DNA from: Pohlia nutans
Taxonomy: Eukaryota > Streptophyta > Bryopsida > Bryales > Mniaceae
Length of the DNA stretch: 64,000 bases
Direction: 5' to 3'
NCBI GenBank assembly: GCA_022496805.1
Contig: CM040099.1
Span: forward strand, 18,274,031 to 18,338,030
Each line of letters opens with the position of its first letter. The first letter of the stretch is position 1. A program made the position numbers and the translations under genes. The notes under the pieces are model-generated. The model had not been told where the DNA came from. It made no database searches and saw only the letters and a program-made list of their open reading frames with translations. Shown here in pieces: positions 37,701 to 47,996 of the stretch.

Positions 37701-37744
37701 GACCCAATGAATTGAATTGGACTCCGTGTAAGAACTTGTTTGTT

Positions 37745-38153
37745 TTAACCCCTAAACGTCCTCATCCTCTTCAAAGTTGGCAGTTTTGCAAAAATACATT
37801 TTAAAATGCAACAAAGAGGGAAATTTTGAACTTGTTGTATAAATAAAAGTTGCACTTTATGAATTTTAAATTCTATCCATATAATTAGATATGTGATTGC
37901 TATGACCAATATTTTTCTATAACATTTGAAACTTAAAATTCAAAATTCAATTGTAATTTGATTATAAATACGAAATGAGGCATAAAAATTTCACAAATGG
38001 TCCCTTTTAAATTGGATCACACAATCATTTAGCTAACTTCTCATAAAAGTATAAAGTAAAAAATTCACATTGCAAAAAGTGTGATGGATGAGAAAACGGA
38101 GTTTAAATCTGTACATCATGCAACATATGTATAGTTGATGCTTTAAGGGTTAA
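37745..38153. mobile_element. TTAA-bounded MITE, 409 bp
   Basis: Left end TTAACCCCTAAACGTCCTC; right end CTTTAAGGGTTAA. The interior (GAGGCATAAAAATTTCACA, AATTGGATCACACA) recurs at 48509-48773. Confidence 0.75.
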
Positions 38154-38945
38154 TGTAAAAAATGTTTTGGTTGTATTGAACTCAACTCTTCATGTGAAGG
38201 GGTTGGGCCCAAAGAATGGCCTTTCGACCAATGAGAAGCAAGAATTTCAGCCCATGGGCACATTAGTTTGGGTCCAACTTTTAGTGTAAAGCAAACCTTA
38301 CTTGCGATTGGCACAAAAAAAGAACTAAACAATCATCCGAAGAACATTCTTTTTTGTGATTCCTCGTTGAAAACTAAGATCTAGATTTGACTTTGCCACC
38401 CAAAGCATTTCAGGCTAGTATATTGCACGTGGATATTAGCAATATTCCTCTTCTATGTCAAAAGGTTTGAAAATACGAATACCAATTTGGCATGCTCTTA
38501 TTTGTTAAGAATACAATTTGATGAAGCAAAATTGCAAAGTATGCAATTTGAATCACCTAGAACAAAGCTCACTTTAAGAAAATATATTTAATATTTTTGT
38601 TTTGGGGCACTATAGGAAACTAAGATTTTCTTATTCAGATTTTGATGGCTAGAATCTTGAAATCAAAATCGAGTTCAAAGCTTTTTTGAGTGAAAGGATA
38701 ACTCTCTTCACATTATAAACAAGATGAGAGGGCCCACATCTATGGAAAGATACTTGACATTTGCTATAAAGATGAACATGTCATATTGCTATTAGCATTA
38801 AGTGCTATTGCTTAGTGTGTTTCATCGAAATGAATTGCTTATCATCTTGAATGTTTTGTCTACCTTCCACTAAGGAATACAAAGTGTAATCCTTAAGGTT
38901 GAAATGAAAAGAAACACAATTGAAGAACTTAAGAATTTTTTTTGA
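38154..38945. other. Intergenic DNA, nothing recognised
   Basis: No gene or repeat structure supported. Confidence 0.45.
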
Positions 38946-39264
38946 TTGAACCCTTAAACGTCTTAATGTCCAGAAAATGAATCACAAACATATTCAAAGC
39001 CTTGCAACTTTCTCTTACAACCTCGGATGACTTTCATCCAAGTCACCTTTGTAAGCCTATTAAATTCTCTACCAATCACAATAAATCTCTTGCGATGTGG
39101 AGTTGTCGATAATATTGAAGAGGCCTCCAACTACAAGTATGTCAAATTTGTTGGGTAGATTTTATGCTTGCAATGTACACCTCATGCACATCTGGGTCAC
39201 GCTAATATCTATTTTTGAGGCTAGCATCTTTTGTGTTAAAAGGTCGGTACATTTAGGGATTACA
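38946..39264. mobile_element. TTAA-type MITE, copy related to 35554-35883
   Basis: The left end (TGAACCCTTAAACGTC) and right end (GGTACATTTAGGGATTA) have decayed TTAA sites. The interior matches 35554-35883 closely. Confidence 0.7.
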
Positions 39265-39654
39265 TAAGGAACTAGAGTGAAAAAGGTCATGTGCAACTTT
39301 TGATTCAAGTAATCCACTTGGTTAAAAACTCCTACTGCATAGGGAGGCAACATCACATAATATGTCAAAGATAGCTTGATAAGCAGTGAAACAAACCCAC
39401 CATTTGACACATTTGCCTCTTTTGTTGCTTCAAGTATCACCAGCTGTTTCCATCAAGATAAATCCTGAATGTGACTGACAGGTGATGTGACAGTACGCAA
39501 ACAAAAAACAAAATAGAAGAAGCCTGATAAATGCAAACTTTATCCTCAAACAATCAAAGGTCTTCCAACTCTACAGCTTACCCACCTTGAGACCCAACTG
39601 TATTAGAGGTACAGTAGGTGGGTAGTAGGTGACCATCTTCACCTTCCAACTTTG

Positions 39655-39878
39655 GACTCATGAAAAGACAAAGGATTCATGGTTTTAAAATTGAGAACTT
39701 CAATAATGATATTGTGAAAAACAGAATTAAGATGAGATTAAATTTCATATCGAAACACATTGCATTTGTTGGTAAAAACACATACAAATGTGCACAAAAG
39801 GAAATCCACACAAGACCTACTCAAAACTGCTAAAAATGACACGAGGCCCAATTCAGGCTTCTTGGTCCTATCATGATT
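39655..39878 (+). mobile_element. Eroded GGACCA-type TTAA MITE
   Basis: The interior matches the family at 40897-44119 (AAGGATTCATGGTTTTAAAA near the start, GGCTTCTTGGTCCT near the end), but the terminal TTAACCC bases are gone. Confidence 0.6.
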
Positions 39879-39946
39879 TTTACAAACTTGAGTAAAATGT
39901 ATCCCCTATCATAACAAAGCTTTGGTATATTGGAATGCTGATGAAA

Positions 39947-42900
39947 TCATGATCCATGAGGGACATTCTTGGGGTCAGGAATAGGTGGAATGAGGATACA
40001 TAACCCTGATTCTCCTTTTGTTGCATCAAGCGCTTTGTTGATCATATTCAAAGGAAACTGCAAGAAAGTAAACATAGACGTTAATACCGCGACATGAAAG
40101 AGTTTCAGGGACATCCTGCCATCTCTATTTGAACAGAGGCAGCAAACATGTTGCAATATTAGAGTTATTCCCTCAAAAGTGGGTGAGTGGACCATAGTTT
40201 AAGTGAATAGTGACAGTAATCCTCAAAAAAGACCGTGTGTCAGGCACTAAAAAAAACTGTGGATGCAAACTTTGAAAGCACCAATCGGTGCTAAAAAAAC
40301 TTCTCACCCAAGTTTCTATTATTCACCATCACACATGAACAAGGTGATTGATAACCCCTTAACTGGCAATAGATTCTCGCAATACCTAGACCGTCCCCAC
40401 TCACCCATTCTTTTGATTTCCTAGAACTTCTCGCAATAGTTTTTGTTTCTCCAAATTTTAGTCAAACTAAGGCCCACTCAACCCTTTAGTTTACGGATAA
40501 CTCTATTGATTTCAAATATCAATAAGAGAACATGGTGAGAAATAAGAACCTTTTTAGCAATCTCCACTTTTATTGCACCAGCCTTGTACAATTCGAAGAG
40601 GAATTGTGCACCTTCTAAAAGGTCTGCTTGGAGCTTTACGTAATCCGCTAAAACCGGCACTGCAACTACCAAACTTTTGCTTCCTGCCGTCAAGTGCACA
40701 CATTCTGTGTTACTTTTGCAGTTTTGTCTCAACGTGCAGAATCAGCAACGGTAAAATGTAGAATTATAGCGGACCTCGTTGATGTATTTAGAAAAACCAA
40801 AGGTCAGTGTGTTCAAAACCCTAAACCCTAAACCCTAGCTACTCGCTCTGCTCGCTTATTAAGCTTTGTGATTTCACAAGTACATGCTTTCCGCCTTCAA
40901 CCCCTGAAGGACCAAGGATTCATGGTTTTAAAATGACAAGTTTAAACGATCATATTGTGAAAATCATAATTTGAATGGGACCAAATTTTATATCGCTGGA
41001 ATTAGTGAAGAATATTACATATGTTGCATTAAAAATAAAAATAAAATTAACAAAAAGAAATCTACATAAAACCTACTCAAAATCACTGAAAAAAGCAGGA
41101 GCCACCTGGTGGCCTTATGGTCCTTCAGGGGTTAACCCTTAAAAGGACCAAGGATTCATTGTTTTAAAATGACAAATCCAATCGATCATATTGTGAAAAT
41201 TTTAATTCGGATAGGACCATAGTTTATATCACCGGAATCAGTAAAGAACATCGCATGCGCTGATCAAAAGACAAATAAATTTGATTAGAAGGAACCTTAC
41301 ATGGGACCTATTCAAAACTGCTATAAAAAACATGAGGCCCAATTTGAGCTTCTTGGTACTTTAGGGGGGTAAAGTGATATGCACAAGAGTGAAACAATCA
41401 CCTTACGTAAGCGTGATGCTGACTTCCTAAAATGCATGTCCGTCACTTTACAAGGCTCTCAGTAAAAGTAGAAATCTTGTTTCAGACAACATCATAAAGA
41501 GAATATTCCCTATGAGGCCTCCGTATTATCACTTTTGACCATAAGGAAATCTCCCCGTGATGTTGTCTGAAAATTCATGAAACACTCTAGTTTTACTGAA
41601 AAATCCAATTTCTTTACTTCAAGAATTCCTAGTACTTTATCTGGATGCATGGTTTAGTTGAGTTCAAGTATTGAATGGTAAGAAGCTCCTAATATTTCAC
41701 ATCAAGAATTTATGACCTCACTGATTTTAAACGATTTCTATGCGACATCCGATATTCAATGGGTTCGTACATTTTTTGCGCTAATTCTGCACTGAATCTG
41801 CACGGCATATACATTCACTCTCTTTGTTATCTTACATAGTGCAAAATCCGTGCGAAAAATGTACAAACCCATGAAATATCAGATGTCGCAAGGAAATCAT
41901 TTAAAATCCGTAGGGTCCTAAATTCTTGATAGGGAAATCGATTACCCGCAAGGTCTTTCAAGTTGAAGACAGGCGCATTGCAGATTTTGCGCTAATTCTA
42001 CACTGAATCCGCACGGCTTATACATTCACTCTTTTTGTTATCTTACATAGTGCAAAATCCATGCACAATTAGCGCGAAATTTGTGCAGAATCCGTGCGAA
42101 AAATGTACAAACCCATGAAATATCAGATGTCGCATGGAAATCGTTTAAGTCCGGGAAATCGATTACCTGCAAGGTCTTTCAAGTTGAGGACGGGCGCGTT
42201 ACTCCCGACGCAAACCAGCATGCCCTTGGGAGCCAAACTCTTCGCAACGTCAACAAAAGAGCTCTTCCCAACCAGATCAAAGACAACAGCCACACCTTCT
42301 CCAGACGTCAACGCTTTCACTTTCTCAGCAGACCCTAACCCTAACCCTAACCCTAAACCTGCACTGACGACAACTTCATTACAGCCGTTCTGTTGTGCAC
42401 GCTCCACATCCGCCTCGGAATTCACAACCCCAATCACAACGGCGTGGAGATGGTGCGCCCATTGGGCGATGATGGAGCCCAGCCCAGTGGCCACGCCGGT
42501 GATTAATACTGTGTCACCACGGCGCAGGGGGAAAAGTTTTTTTAAGAGCATCCAGGTTGTGAAGCCGGGGAACAGGAGTGCAGCGGCTTCTTCGTCGGTG
42601 ATGGTGGAAGGGAGTGGGATTAAACAGTTTGTCGGTACTATGCTTGCTTCACTGAATGCTCCCTTGGAGGGGGGGTTCACGTAGCCCACTCGCTGGCCTA
42701 TTCGATGATTCAACACTCCAGTACCTGCAAAACACATTGAGGGAGACAAAACAAAAAGGATCAAAACACAAGGAAACACAAAGCTCCTTGTAAGCAAGCA
42801 TATCGACTTGAACTTTAACCCCTCAAGGCCCCATGATATTTTGTACTATTTGAAGAAACTATACTTTGACTGCAATTATCTCTTGTACAACAAACTCAAC

Positions 42901-44889
42901 AAACCTAAGTGAGAATATGATTTGTACTTCAAAATTTCCCACATCAATATTAACATTGCAATGTATTTTTTTTAATATATACCTTATGTAGTTTTTGAAC
43001 AAAATGGGTTTAAAAAATGACGTAATGAACAAGTCAGATGACACAATATGTCCCCTTGGGCCTTGAGGGGTTAAAAGCTCCAAAAACATCAACAGGTAAA
43101 CTTGAACCCCAACAGAACAAGGCTACTCAACATTGTTGATGATTTCAACACTCAACGCAAACAATGAGGAACAAATATCATTATAATCACATAGTACAAT
43201 TCTTCAATCGTATAATCAGTTCTTCAATCATACAATCATATAATCAGTTCTTCATTTTAATACAAGACAGAATGGTGATTTCTTTCCATGCCATGCAAAC
43301 GTGTTAGCATAACTCTCCTCCATGTTAACCCCTGAAGGACCAAGGATTCATGGTTTTAAAATGACAAGTTTAAGCGATCGTATTGTGAAAATTATAATTT
43401 GAATAGGACCAAATTTTATAACACTGGAATTAGTAAAGAATATTGCATATGTTGAATGAAATGTTTTTAAAAAATTACCAAAAAAGAATCTACATAAAAC
43501 CTACTCAAAATTACTGAAAAAAACAGGAGCCACCTGGTCCTTCAGGGGTTAACTTCAAATGCCAGGTAAGTAGCCCCCTTTCTTAGTAACTTAGTGAAAT
43601 CTCATACTGACTTGTCAAAAGTTCAAAAATATCGACAACTCGAACAAAAAAGGTTAGAGAGCATTTTGTTGATGATTAAGCAACTACTCAAAGCAAACAA
43701 TGAGGGAGAAAGCTCCTACTCTCTTGTTACTAAAAGTTCCAAAACCATCAAAGCCCTAACAGAAAAAGGCTACACAACATTATCAACACAATGAGGAACA
43801 AATACAATCATTATGATCTTCAATTTAGTACAAGACAAAATGGTGAGCCCTTTCCGTGGTTACAAAACTCTCCTCCATGTTAACCCCTAAAGGACCATAA
43901 GGCCACCAGGTGGCTCCTAATTTTTTTCAGTGATTTTGAGTAGGTTTTATGTAAATTTGTTTCTGTTAATTTAAAAAAATTAAATTATTCAACATATGTA
44001 ATATTCTTCACTAATTCCAGTGATATAAAATTTAGTCCCATTCAAATTATAATTTTCACAATACGATCGTTTAAACTTGTCATTTTAAAACCATGAATCC
44101 TTGGTCCTTCAGGGGTTAACTTCAATGCCAAGTAGCCCCCCTTTTCGTAGAAATCTCATACTGATTGTTATTAAAAGTTCCAAAACATCGACAACTACTT
44201 GAACCCGAACAGAAAAGGTTAGAGAGCATTTTTTTTGATGATTAAGCACACTACTAACTGAAAGCAAACAACAGAGTTAACCAAAAAGTCAGCTCAAAGA
44301 GGAAAATTTTAGCAAACTCCTCTTGAACTCCTCTTGAACTCATATTGAAATATAAATAGACCAAGAACTAGTTCATGATGAGTTGGGAGACAATCTAAAG
44401 CAAGCCACTGTCATTATTCTCCACACCTCGCAATGACTTCCACACCTTCTACCAAACCTCCAAGCCCATGGCCCAGAAGGGGACAATCTATGACATGACA
44501 CTATTCAACCCAAGTATAGTTCAAAAGAGAGGTTAGAAGTAGAGCAAAAAGGGAGGTTAGATGGGGTCCTTTTCGGTTAACTCTAATGAGGGAGAAAGCT
44601 CACATAGTGACTTGTTATTGAAAGCTCCAAAACCATCAAAACCCTAACAGGAAACGGCTAAAAGTGATTCCATACCTAGTTCAGTGATAACACCGACAGC
44701 GCTACTGCCAGGGGTGAACATTTGGTGATGGAATCCTCCTCCTCGACAATCCTCCACGTCTGGGTAATTCAACCCAATGGCTGTGTGCCGAACCTCCACA
44801 TCGTTGACACCCGGGCGAGGAAGTTCAATCTCTTCCAGTTGCACATGCTGACGGCCCCCGACCGTATGCACTCGCACGCCTCTCACCAT
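39947..44889 (-). CDS. Quinone oxidoreductase-like MDR protein (zeta-crystallin type), four exons
   Basis: Exons (minus strand): 44889-44676, 42724-42167, 40683-40550 and 40057-39947. They total 1017 bp and 338 residues. The N-terminal GroES-like domain reads VRHTAIGLNYPDV and FTPGSSAVGVITELG. The Rossmann domain has DEEAAALLFPGFTTW and the nucleotide loop TGVATGLGSIIAQWA. Then come VFDLVGKSSF, PKGMLVCVGSNAP and a C-terminal helix region. Family members reduce quinones or other enones with NADPH, without zinc; no zinc-binding cysteine set is seen. Residues ~170-180 are an LG dipeptide run encoded by a telomere-like repeat, where homologues have an ordinary loop. Introns hold at least five MITEs and tandem duplications. 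The C-terminal PPIPDPKNVPHGS tail is unfamiliar to me. Confidence 0.9.
40818..40838. repeat. Short interstitial telomere-type repeat
   Basis: Three CCCTAAA-type units in intron 2 of the MDR gene. Similar short runs are at 45080-45110, 45327-45352 and 60669-60685. Confidence 0.8.
40897..41135 (+). mobile_element. GGACCA-type TTAA MITE, 239 bp
   Basis: Left end TCAACCCCTGAAGGACCA, with the target TTAA mutated to TCAA; right end TCCTTCAGGGGTTAA. It shares its right TTAA with the next element. Confidence 0.85.
41132..41372 (+). mobile_element. GGACCA-type TTAA MITE, 241 bp, abutting the previous copy
   Basis: Left end TTAACCCTTAAAAGGACCA; right end TTGGTACTTTAGGGGGGTAA. Same orientation as the neighbour and joined to it through a single TTAA at 41132-41135. 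Confidence 0.8.
41701..41930. mobile_element. Foldback MITE with ~80-bp inverted repeats
   Basis: The left arm starts ATCAAGAATTTATGACC and the right arm, read inward, ATCAAGAATTTAGGACC. About 80 bp of each arm pair, including TGCGACATC and GTACATTTTT. A partial copy, with a tail of exon sequence, lies at 41985-42160. Confidence 0.8.
41935..42166 (-). repeat. Duplicated exon 2 edge plus partial MITE in MDR intron 2
   Basis: 41942-41986 repeats the last ~35 bases of exon 2 and its splice donor region (GGTCTTTCAAGTTGA, GGGAAATCGATTACC). It is followed by a partial copy of the foldback MITE running up to the real exon edge at 42167. This looks like a tandem duplication of a MITE plus the exon end. 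Confidence 0.75.
42333..42357 (-). repeat. Telomere-like TTAGGG repeat inside MDR exon 2
   Basis: Four CCCTAA units and a final A on the plus strand. On the coding strand they read GGTTTAGGG followed by TTAGGG repeats, giving alternating Leu-Gly in frame. Confidence 0.95.
42815..43074. mobile_element. TTAA-bounded MITE with CAAGGCCC ends, 260 bp
   Basis: TTAACCCCTCAAGGCCC and its exact inverted copy GGGCCTTGAGGGGTTAA form perfect 17-bp termini. It lies in intron 1 of the MDR gene. Confidence 0.88.
43325..43552 (+). mobile_element. GGACCA-type TTAA MITE, 228 bp, forward
   Basis: TTAACCCCTGAAGGACCA at the left and TGGTCCTTCAGGGGTTAA at the right are perfect 18-bp inverted ends. No ORF. Confidence 0.92.
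43880..44119 (-). mobile_element. GGACCA-type TTAA MITE, 240 bp, reversed
   Basis: Same family as 43325-43552 but inverted: the AAGGATTCATGG end is now at the right. The flanks (CTCTCCTCCATG before, TTAACTTCAA after) match those of 43325-43552 in the same orientation. Confidence 0.92.
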
Positions 44890-45345
44890 GCTTGTACCCT
44901 AAACCCTAATACCACGGATTCATGGTTAGAAAATGATAAAAAAAAACATTCCAATGGGACCAAATTTTGTACCACCACAATCAGTAAAGAACGTAGCATG
45001 TGTTGGTCAAAAAACAAATAAAATTCGAACAGAATGAAGTCCACAAAAGAGCTTAAAATATATGTGGGCTCCTTGGTCCTAAAACCCTATACTCCCAAAC
45101 CCTAAACCTCTGCCAAGAATTCATGCTTGTACTGTACCAGGGATTCATGGTTATAAAATGGTAAATTCAATTGATTCTATTGTAACAAAAAAACGTTCAG
45201 ATAGGACCAAATTTTATACCACCACAATCGGTAAAGAACGTAGCATGTGTTTGTCAAAAAACAAATACAATTTGAACAGAATAAAGTCCAAAAAAGAGCT
45301 TAAAATATATGTGGGCTCCTTGGTCCTAAAACCCTAAACCCTAAA
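44885..45345. repeat. Two eroded GGACCA-type MITEs in tandem with telomere-type runs
   Basis: 44915-45078 and 45125-45335 both contain GGATTCATGGTTA.AAAATG, AGGACCAAATTTT-like and TGGGCTCCTTGGTCCTAAAA, separated and followed by CCCTAAACC runs. They lie directly upstream of the MDR start codon. Confidence 0.65.
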
Positions 45346-45643
45346 CCCTAAACCTCTGTCAAGAATTCATGCATTTACAAGACAGTGTGGTTGAGTTGAA
45401 AACTTGAATGGGGTGCCTTGATGAAAATTGCGGAATCGTACAGTTGCACAAAATTCTTGACTAGAAAGTAAGTCGGCGACGTTGCAAGCATTTGCAAGCT
45501 TGAAAAAGCGGAGGAAGTTGGGGGTACTTACTTGACTGTTCAAGAGCACGGTACAATTGCAGTCTCGGAATGCAAGAGGAAGCAAAACGGTGAGAATTCA
45601 AGTGTTTGATTGAAACAGGAAATTGCTGTGGACTGTAGAGATT

Positions 45644-45921
45644 GTTGAGTAGAAGGAAAAACAGAAATGCAAGAAGAAGTAAGGAGCCTTCACGGCCCTC
45701 GTTTATATACACTCCGTGGTAGGTAGAAACAGATAGAAGAGTGGTGGCGCAGTTAAGAGAGCTACCTCTTAACTGCCGGTTTAACTACCTGATGCGGTAG
45801 GTGGGATTATCCGCCCCTATCTTTACTCTAAGTCAACTGTGAGAGTATCCTAGTAGTGCACCCGGGAGTCTATCCGGATGGATGAGATATCCGGAAGCTT
45901 CCAAGGTCGCTTATCCTAACA
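45644..45921 (-). repeat. 3' LTR of the copia element
   Basis: Direct repeat of 47718-47996. Confidence 0.92.
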
Positions 45922-46031
45922 CTCCTCCTCGAGCAAAACCCAATGGGAAAAATCCCGAGTGGAGAAAAGAGTGTGTCCTTCAATGCTGATCAAGTTCTTG
46001 GAGAGAACGCATACCGGCTGCTCGAACTAGT

Positions 46032-46712
46032 TCACGATGCTTGTATGCTGGAAGTGCTTTGGTCAACATGTCGGCTATGTTGTTTGCTCATTCGATCTTC
46101 GTGACAGTGACTTGGCCAGTTTCCACGAGATCCTGCATGAATCCAAACAAAGTCGGGCTGATGTGTTTCACTCGATCTGCTTTGATGAATCCCGTGGCGA
46201 CTTGTGCTACGGCGGCGGAAGATGGTCGTGCCGGGGTGTCCAAGTAGCCGGTGCCATAGCTGAGCCTTGAGAAGTACCGTGAGGTTGCAAGAGCGGTCAT
46301 TGGGCGCAGTGGCCGTAATCATCAATTCATAGAGTCCAGTAGTGCCCGGTTTCACCGTAGTGATTACTTGCGTTCCTTTGCGCAATTCTAGTGCCTCATC
46401 ATCATCGCCTTCCCCAACTGTGGAAGCGTGGATCCCATTCGCTCTCAAATCCCGGTAGCTGATCAGACTCCGGGGGGCGCCAGGAGCAAACATTGCTCTT
46501 TCAAACCTGAGGGGGAATCCCCCGGCAAATACTATCGTTGCCCGGCCCTCCCGGAATTTAAAATTCCGGCTTCCGGCGATGGTGAGTATGTTGTACTCTT
46601 GCCAGGATCCGCGCATGCAAGTAGACTCAAAGAACTGGGGGTCCCTAAATATCGAATGAGTGGACGCGCTATCGAGGAGTACTAAGTCAGACCGTGGACT
46701 CTGCCTAGACAT
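46032..46712 (-). pseudogene. Copia protease and pre-integrase fragment
   Basis: Starts directly after the TAG that ends gag, in the same frame. LVLLDSASTHSIF is the copia aspartic protease active site (D-S-A). LWHRLLGHPG near residue 155 is the GAG pre-integrase motif. After it the frame becomes basic and unrelated, indicating a frameshift or deletion, and the rest of pol is missing. Confidence 0.85.
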
Positions 46713-47715
46713 CTAGACCATGTAGTTCTCGGGGTCAATGTCATTGAAAGAGGGTGCATCGAGAGTGTGCACTTCTCTCTTCTCCTTTTTCAGTTTTTGG
46801 AGTTCTCGGTACATGTTTACGAAGTACTCAGGAGTGCGGCACTCGCGTGCATAATGGCCATGACGACCGCATTTGTGGCACGCACCCCTGGTTGGACTAG
46901 ACCTATCGGTGTGACTAGACTGACCTTGCGACTGATATGGTTTGTCATATCGTTCGTAAGGTTCGCGGCGGTCATGGGGATACCTGTGGTGATCACGACG
47001 ATCGTTGGTGTAGCGATGGTCTTGACGGTGCGAGTTGTAATGATGATCGTCGCGGCTGTAATAGGAGCGACTGTCTCGACCCCTGCCGCGTCCTCGTCCG
47101 CCTCGGGGGTGACGCTTAGCCGCCTCCGTACTGTGAGTTTCGTGTGCTGGTGTAGGCTGTGTGGGTGCAGGTGCAGGTGGCGGAGTTGGCGGTGTTGGTG
47201 CTTCCGTAACATGAATCTCCCGTGCCGGTCTTGCCTCCGCGTTCTTCAACAATATCTGTTGTTGCTTCTCTGCTAATAGGAGATATGACATTAGTTCCGA
47301 GTGACGTTTGAATTTCATATTGTAGTATTGCTGAGCAAGAATAGCAGTAGCAGGAGGGAAGGTGGAGAGAGTCTTATCGATTAATTCCGCATCCGTGACG
47401 TTGTCGCCGCAGAGTCGTAGTTGTGCTGAAATTCGATGGAGTTTGGCGTTGAAGGCTTGAAAGTTCGGAAAATCGAGGACACGGAGATTCACCCAGTCGT
47501 TGCGAGCTTGTGGGAGGAAGAGCGTTTCTTCATGCTTAAAGCGTGCCTATAGCTGGGTCCAGAGCTCCGCAGGTTCGTGTACTTGGATGTATTGCTGGCG
47601 TAGCGATGCGTCCATGTGCCGGCGGATGATGAGTAAAGTCTGCCATTTCCGTGGCGATGGGAGTGTCGTTGCGGTTTCGGCATCCAACGTTCCATCAAGT
47701 TCTTGGTGCTGATAA
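46713..47715 (-). pseudogene. Copia gag
   Basis: The clear open part is 47492-46713 (259 residues). It has a helical UBN2-type capsid region (FPNFQAFNAKLHRISAQLRL to LLLAEKQQQ), a proline-rich linker, an Arg/Tyr/His-rich segment, and one CCHC knuckle CHKCGRHGHYAREC. The frame continues upstream past a TAG at 47547-47549 into further gag-like sequence (AELWTQL before it, ARFKHEETLFLPQARNDWV after it). The true start is not resolved. It ends at TAG 46713-46715. Confidence 0.85.
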
Positions 47716-47717
47716 CG

Positions 47718-47996
47718 TGTTGAGTAGAAGGAAAAACATAAATGCAAGAAGAAGTAAGGAGCCTTCACGGCCCTCGTTTATATACACTCCGTGGTAGGTA
47801 GAAACAGATAGAAGAGTGGTGGCGCAGTTAAGAGAGCTACCTCTTAACTGCCGGTTTAACTACCTGATGCGGTAGGTGGGATTATCCGCCCCTATCTTTA
47901 CTCTAAGTCAACTGTGAGAGTATCCTAGTAGTGCACCCGGGAGTCTATCCGAATGGATGAGATATCCGGAAGCTTCCAAGGTCGCTTATCCTAACA
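47718..47996 (-). repeat. 5' LTR of the copia element
   Basis: Direct repeat of 45644-45921. It contains a TATATA-like box at 47780-47785, shared by both LTRs. Confidence 0.92.

Larger units (their letters stand above)
43075..44290. repeat. Tandem duplication in MDR intron 1 carrying the two MITEs
   Basis: Non-transposon flanks are repeated: AATGAGGAACAAATA, TACAAGACA.AATGGTGA and CTCTCCTCCATG before each MITE, and AAATCTCATACTGA and AAAGGTTAGAGAGCATTTT after each. A third partial copy is near 44580-44660. Confidence 0.8.
45644..47996 (-). mobile_element. Short Ty1/copia LTR element, complete ends, no RT or integrase
   Basis: LTRs of 278-279 bp (45644-45921 and 47718-47996) have TG/CA ends and differ by two substitutions and one indel. 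A perfect 5-bp duplication GAGAT lies at 45639-45643 and 47997-48001. Coding is on the minus strand. Minus-strand CGTTATCAGCACCAAG next to the 5' LTR is a copia-type primer site, and GAGGAGGAG precedes the 3' LTR as polypurine tract. The interior has gag, a protease and a pre-integrase fragment. Integrase, RT and RNase H are absent. Confidence 0.92.

Noticed and set aside
40371..40384. ATAACCCCTTAAC as another TTAA-element end
   Set aside because: No matching right end or related interior was found nearby.
41461..41600. CAGACAACATCA/TGATGTTGTCTG inverted repeat as a separate MITE
   Set aside because: Only about 12-bp arms plus scattered pairing, no shared copies noticed; too weak to call.
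46767..47276. 169-codon plus-strand frame
   Set aside because: Antisense to the Arg-rich part of copia gag.
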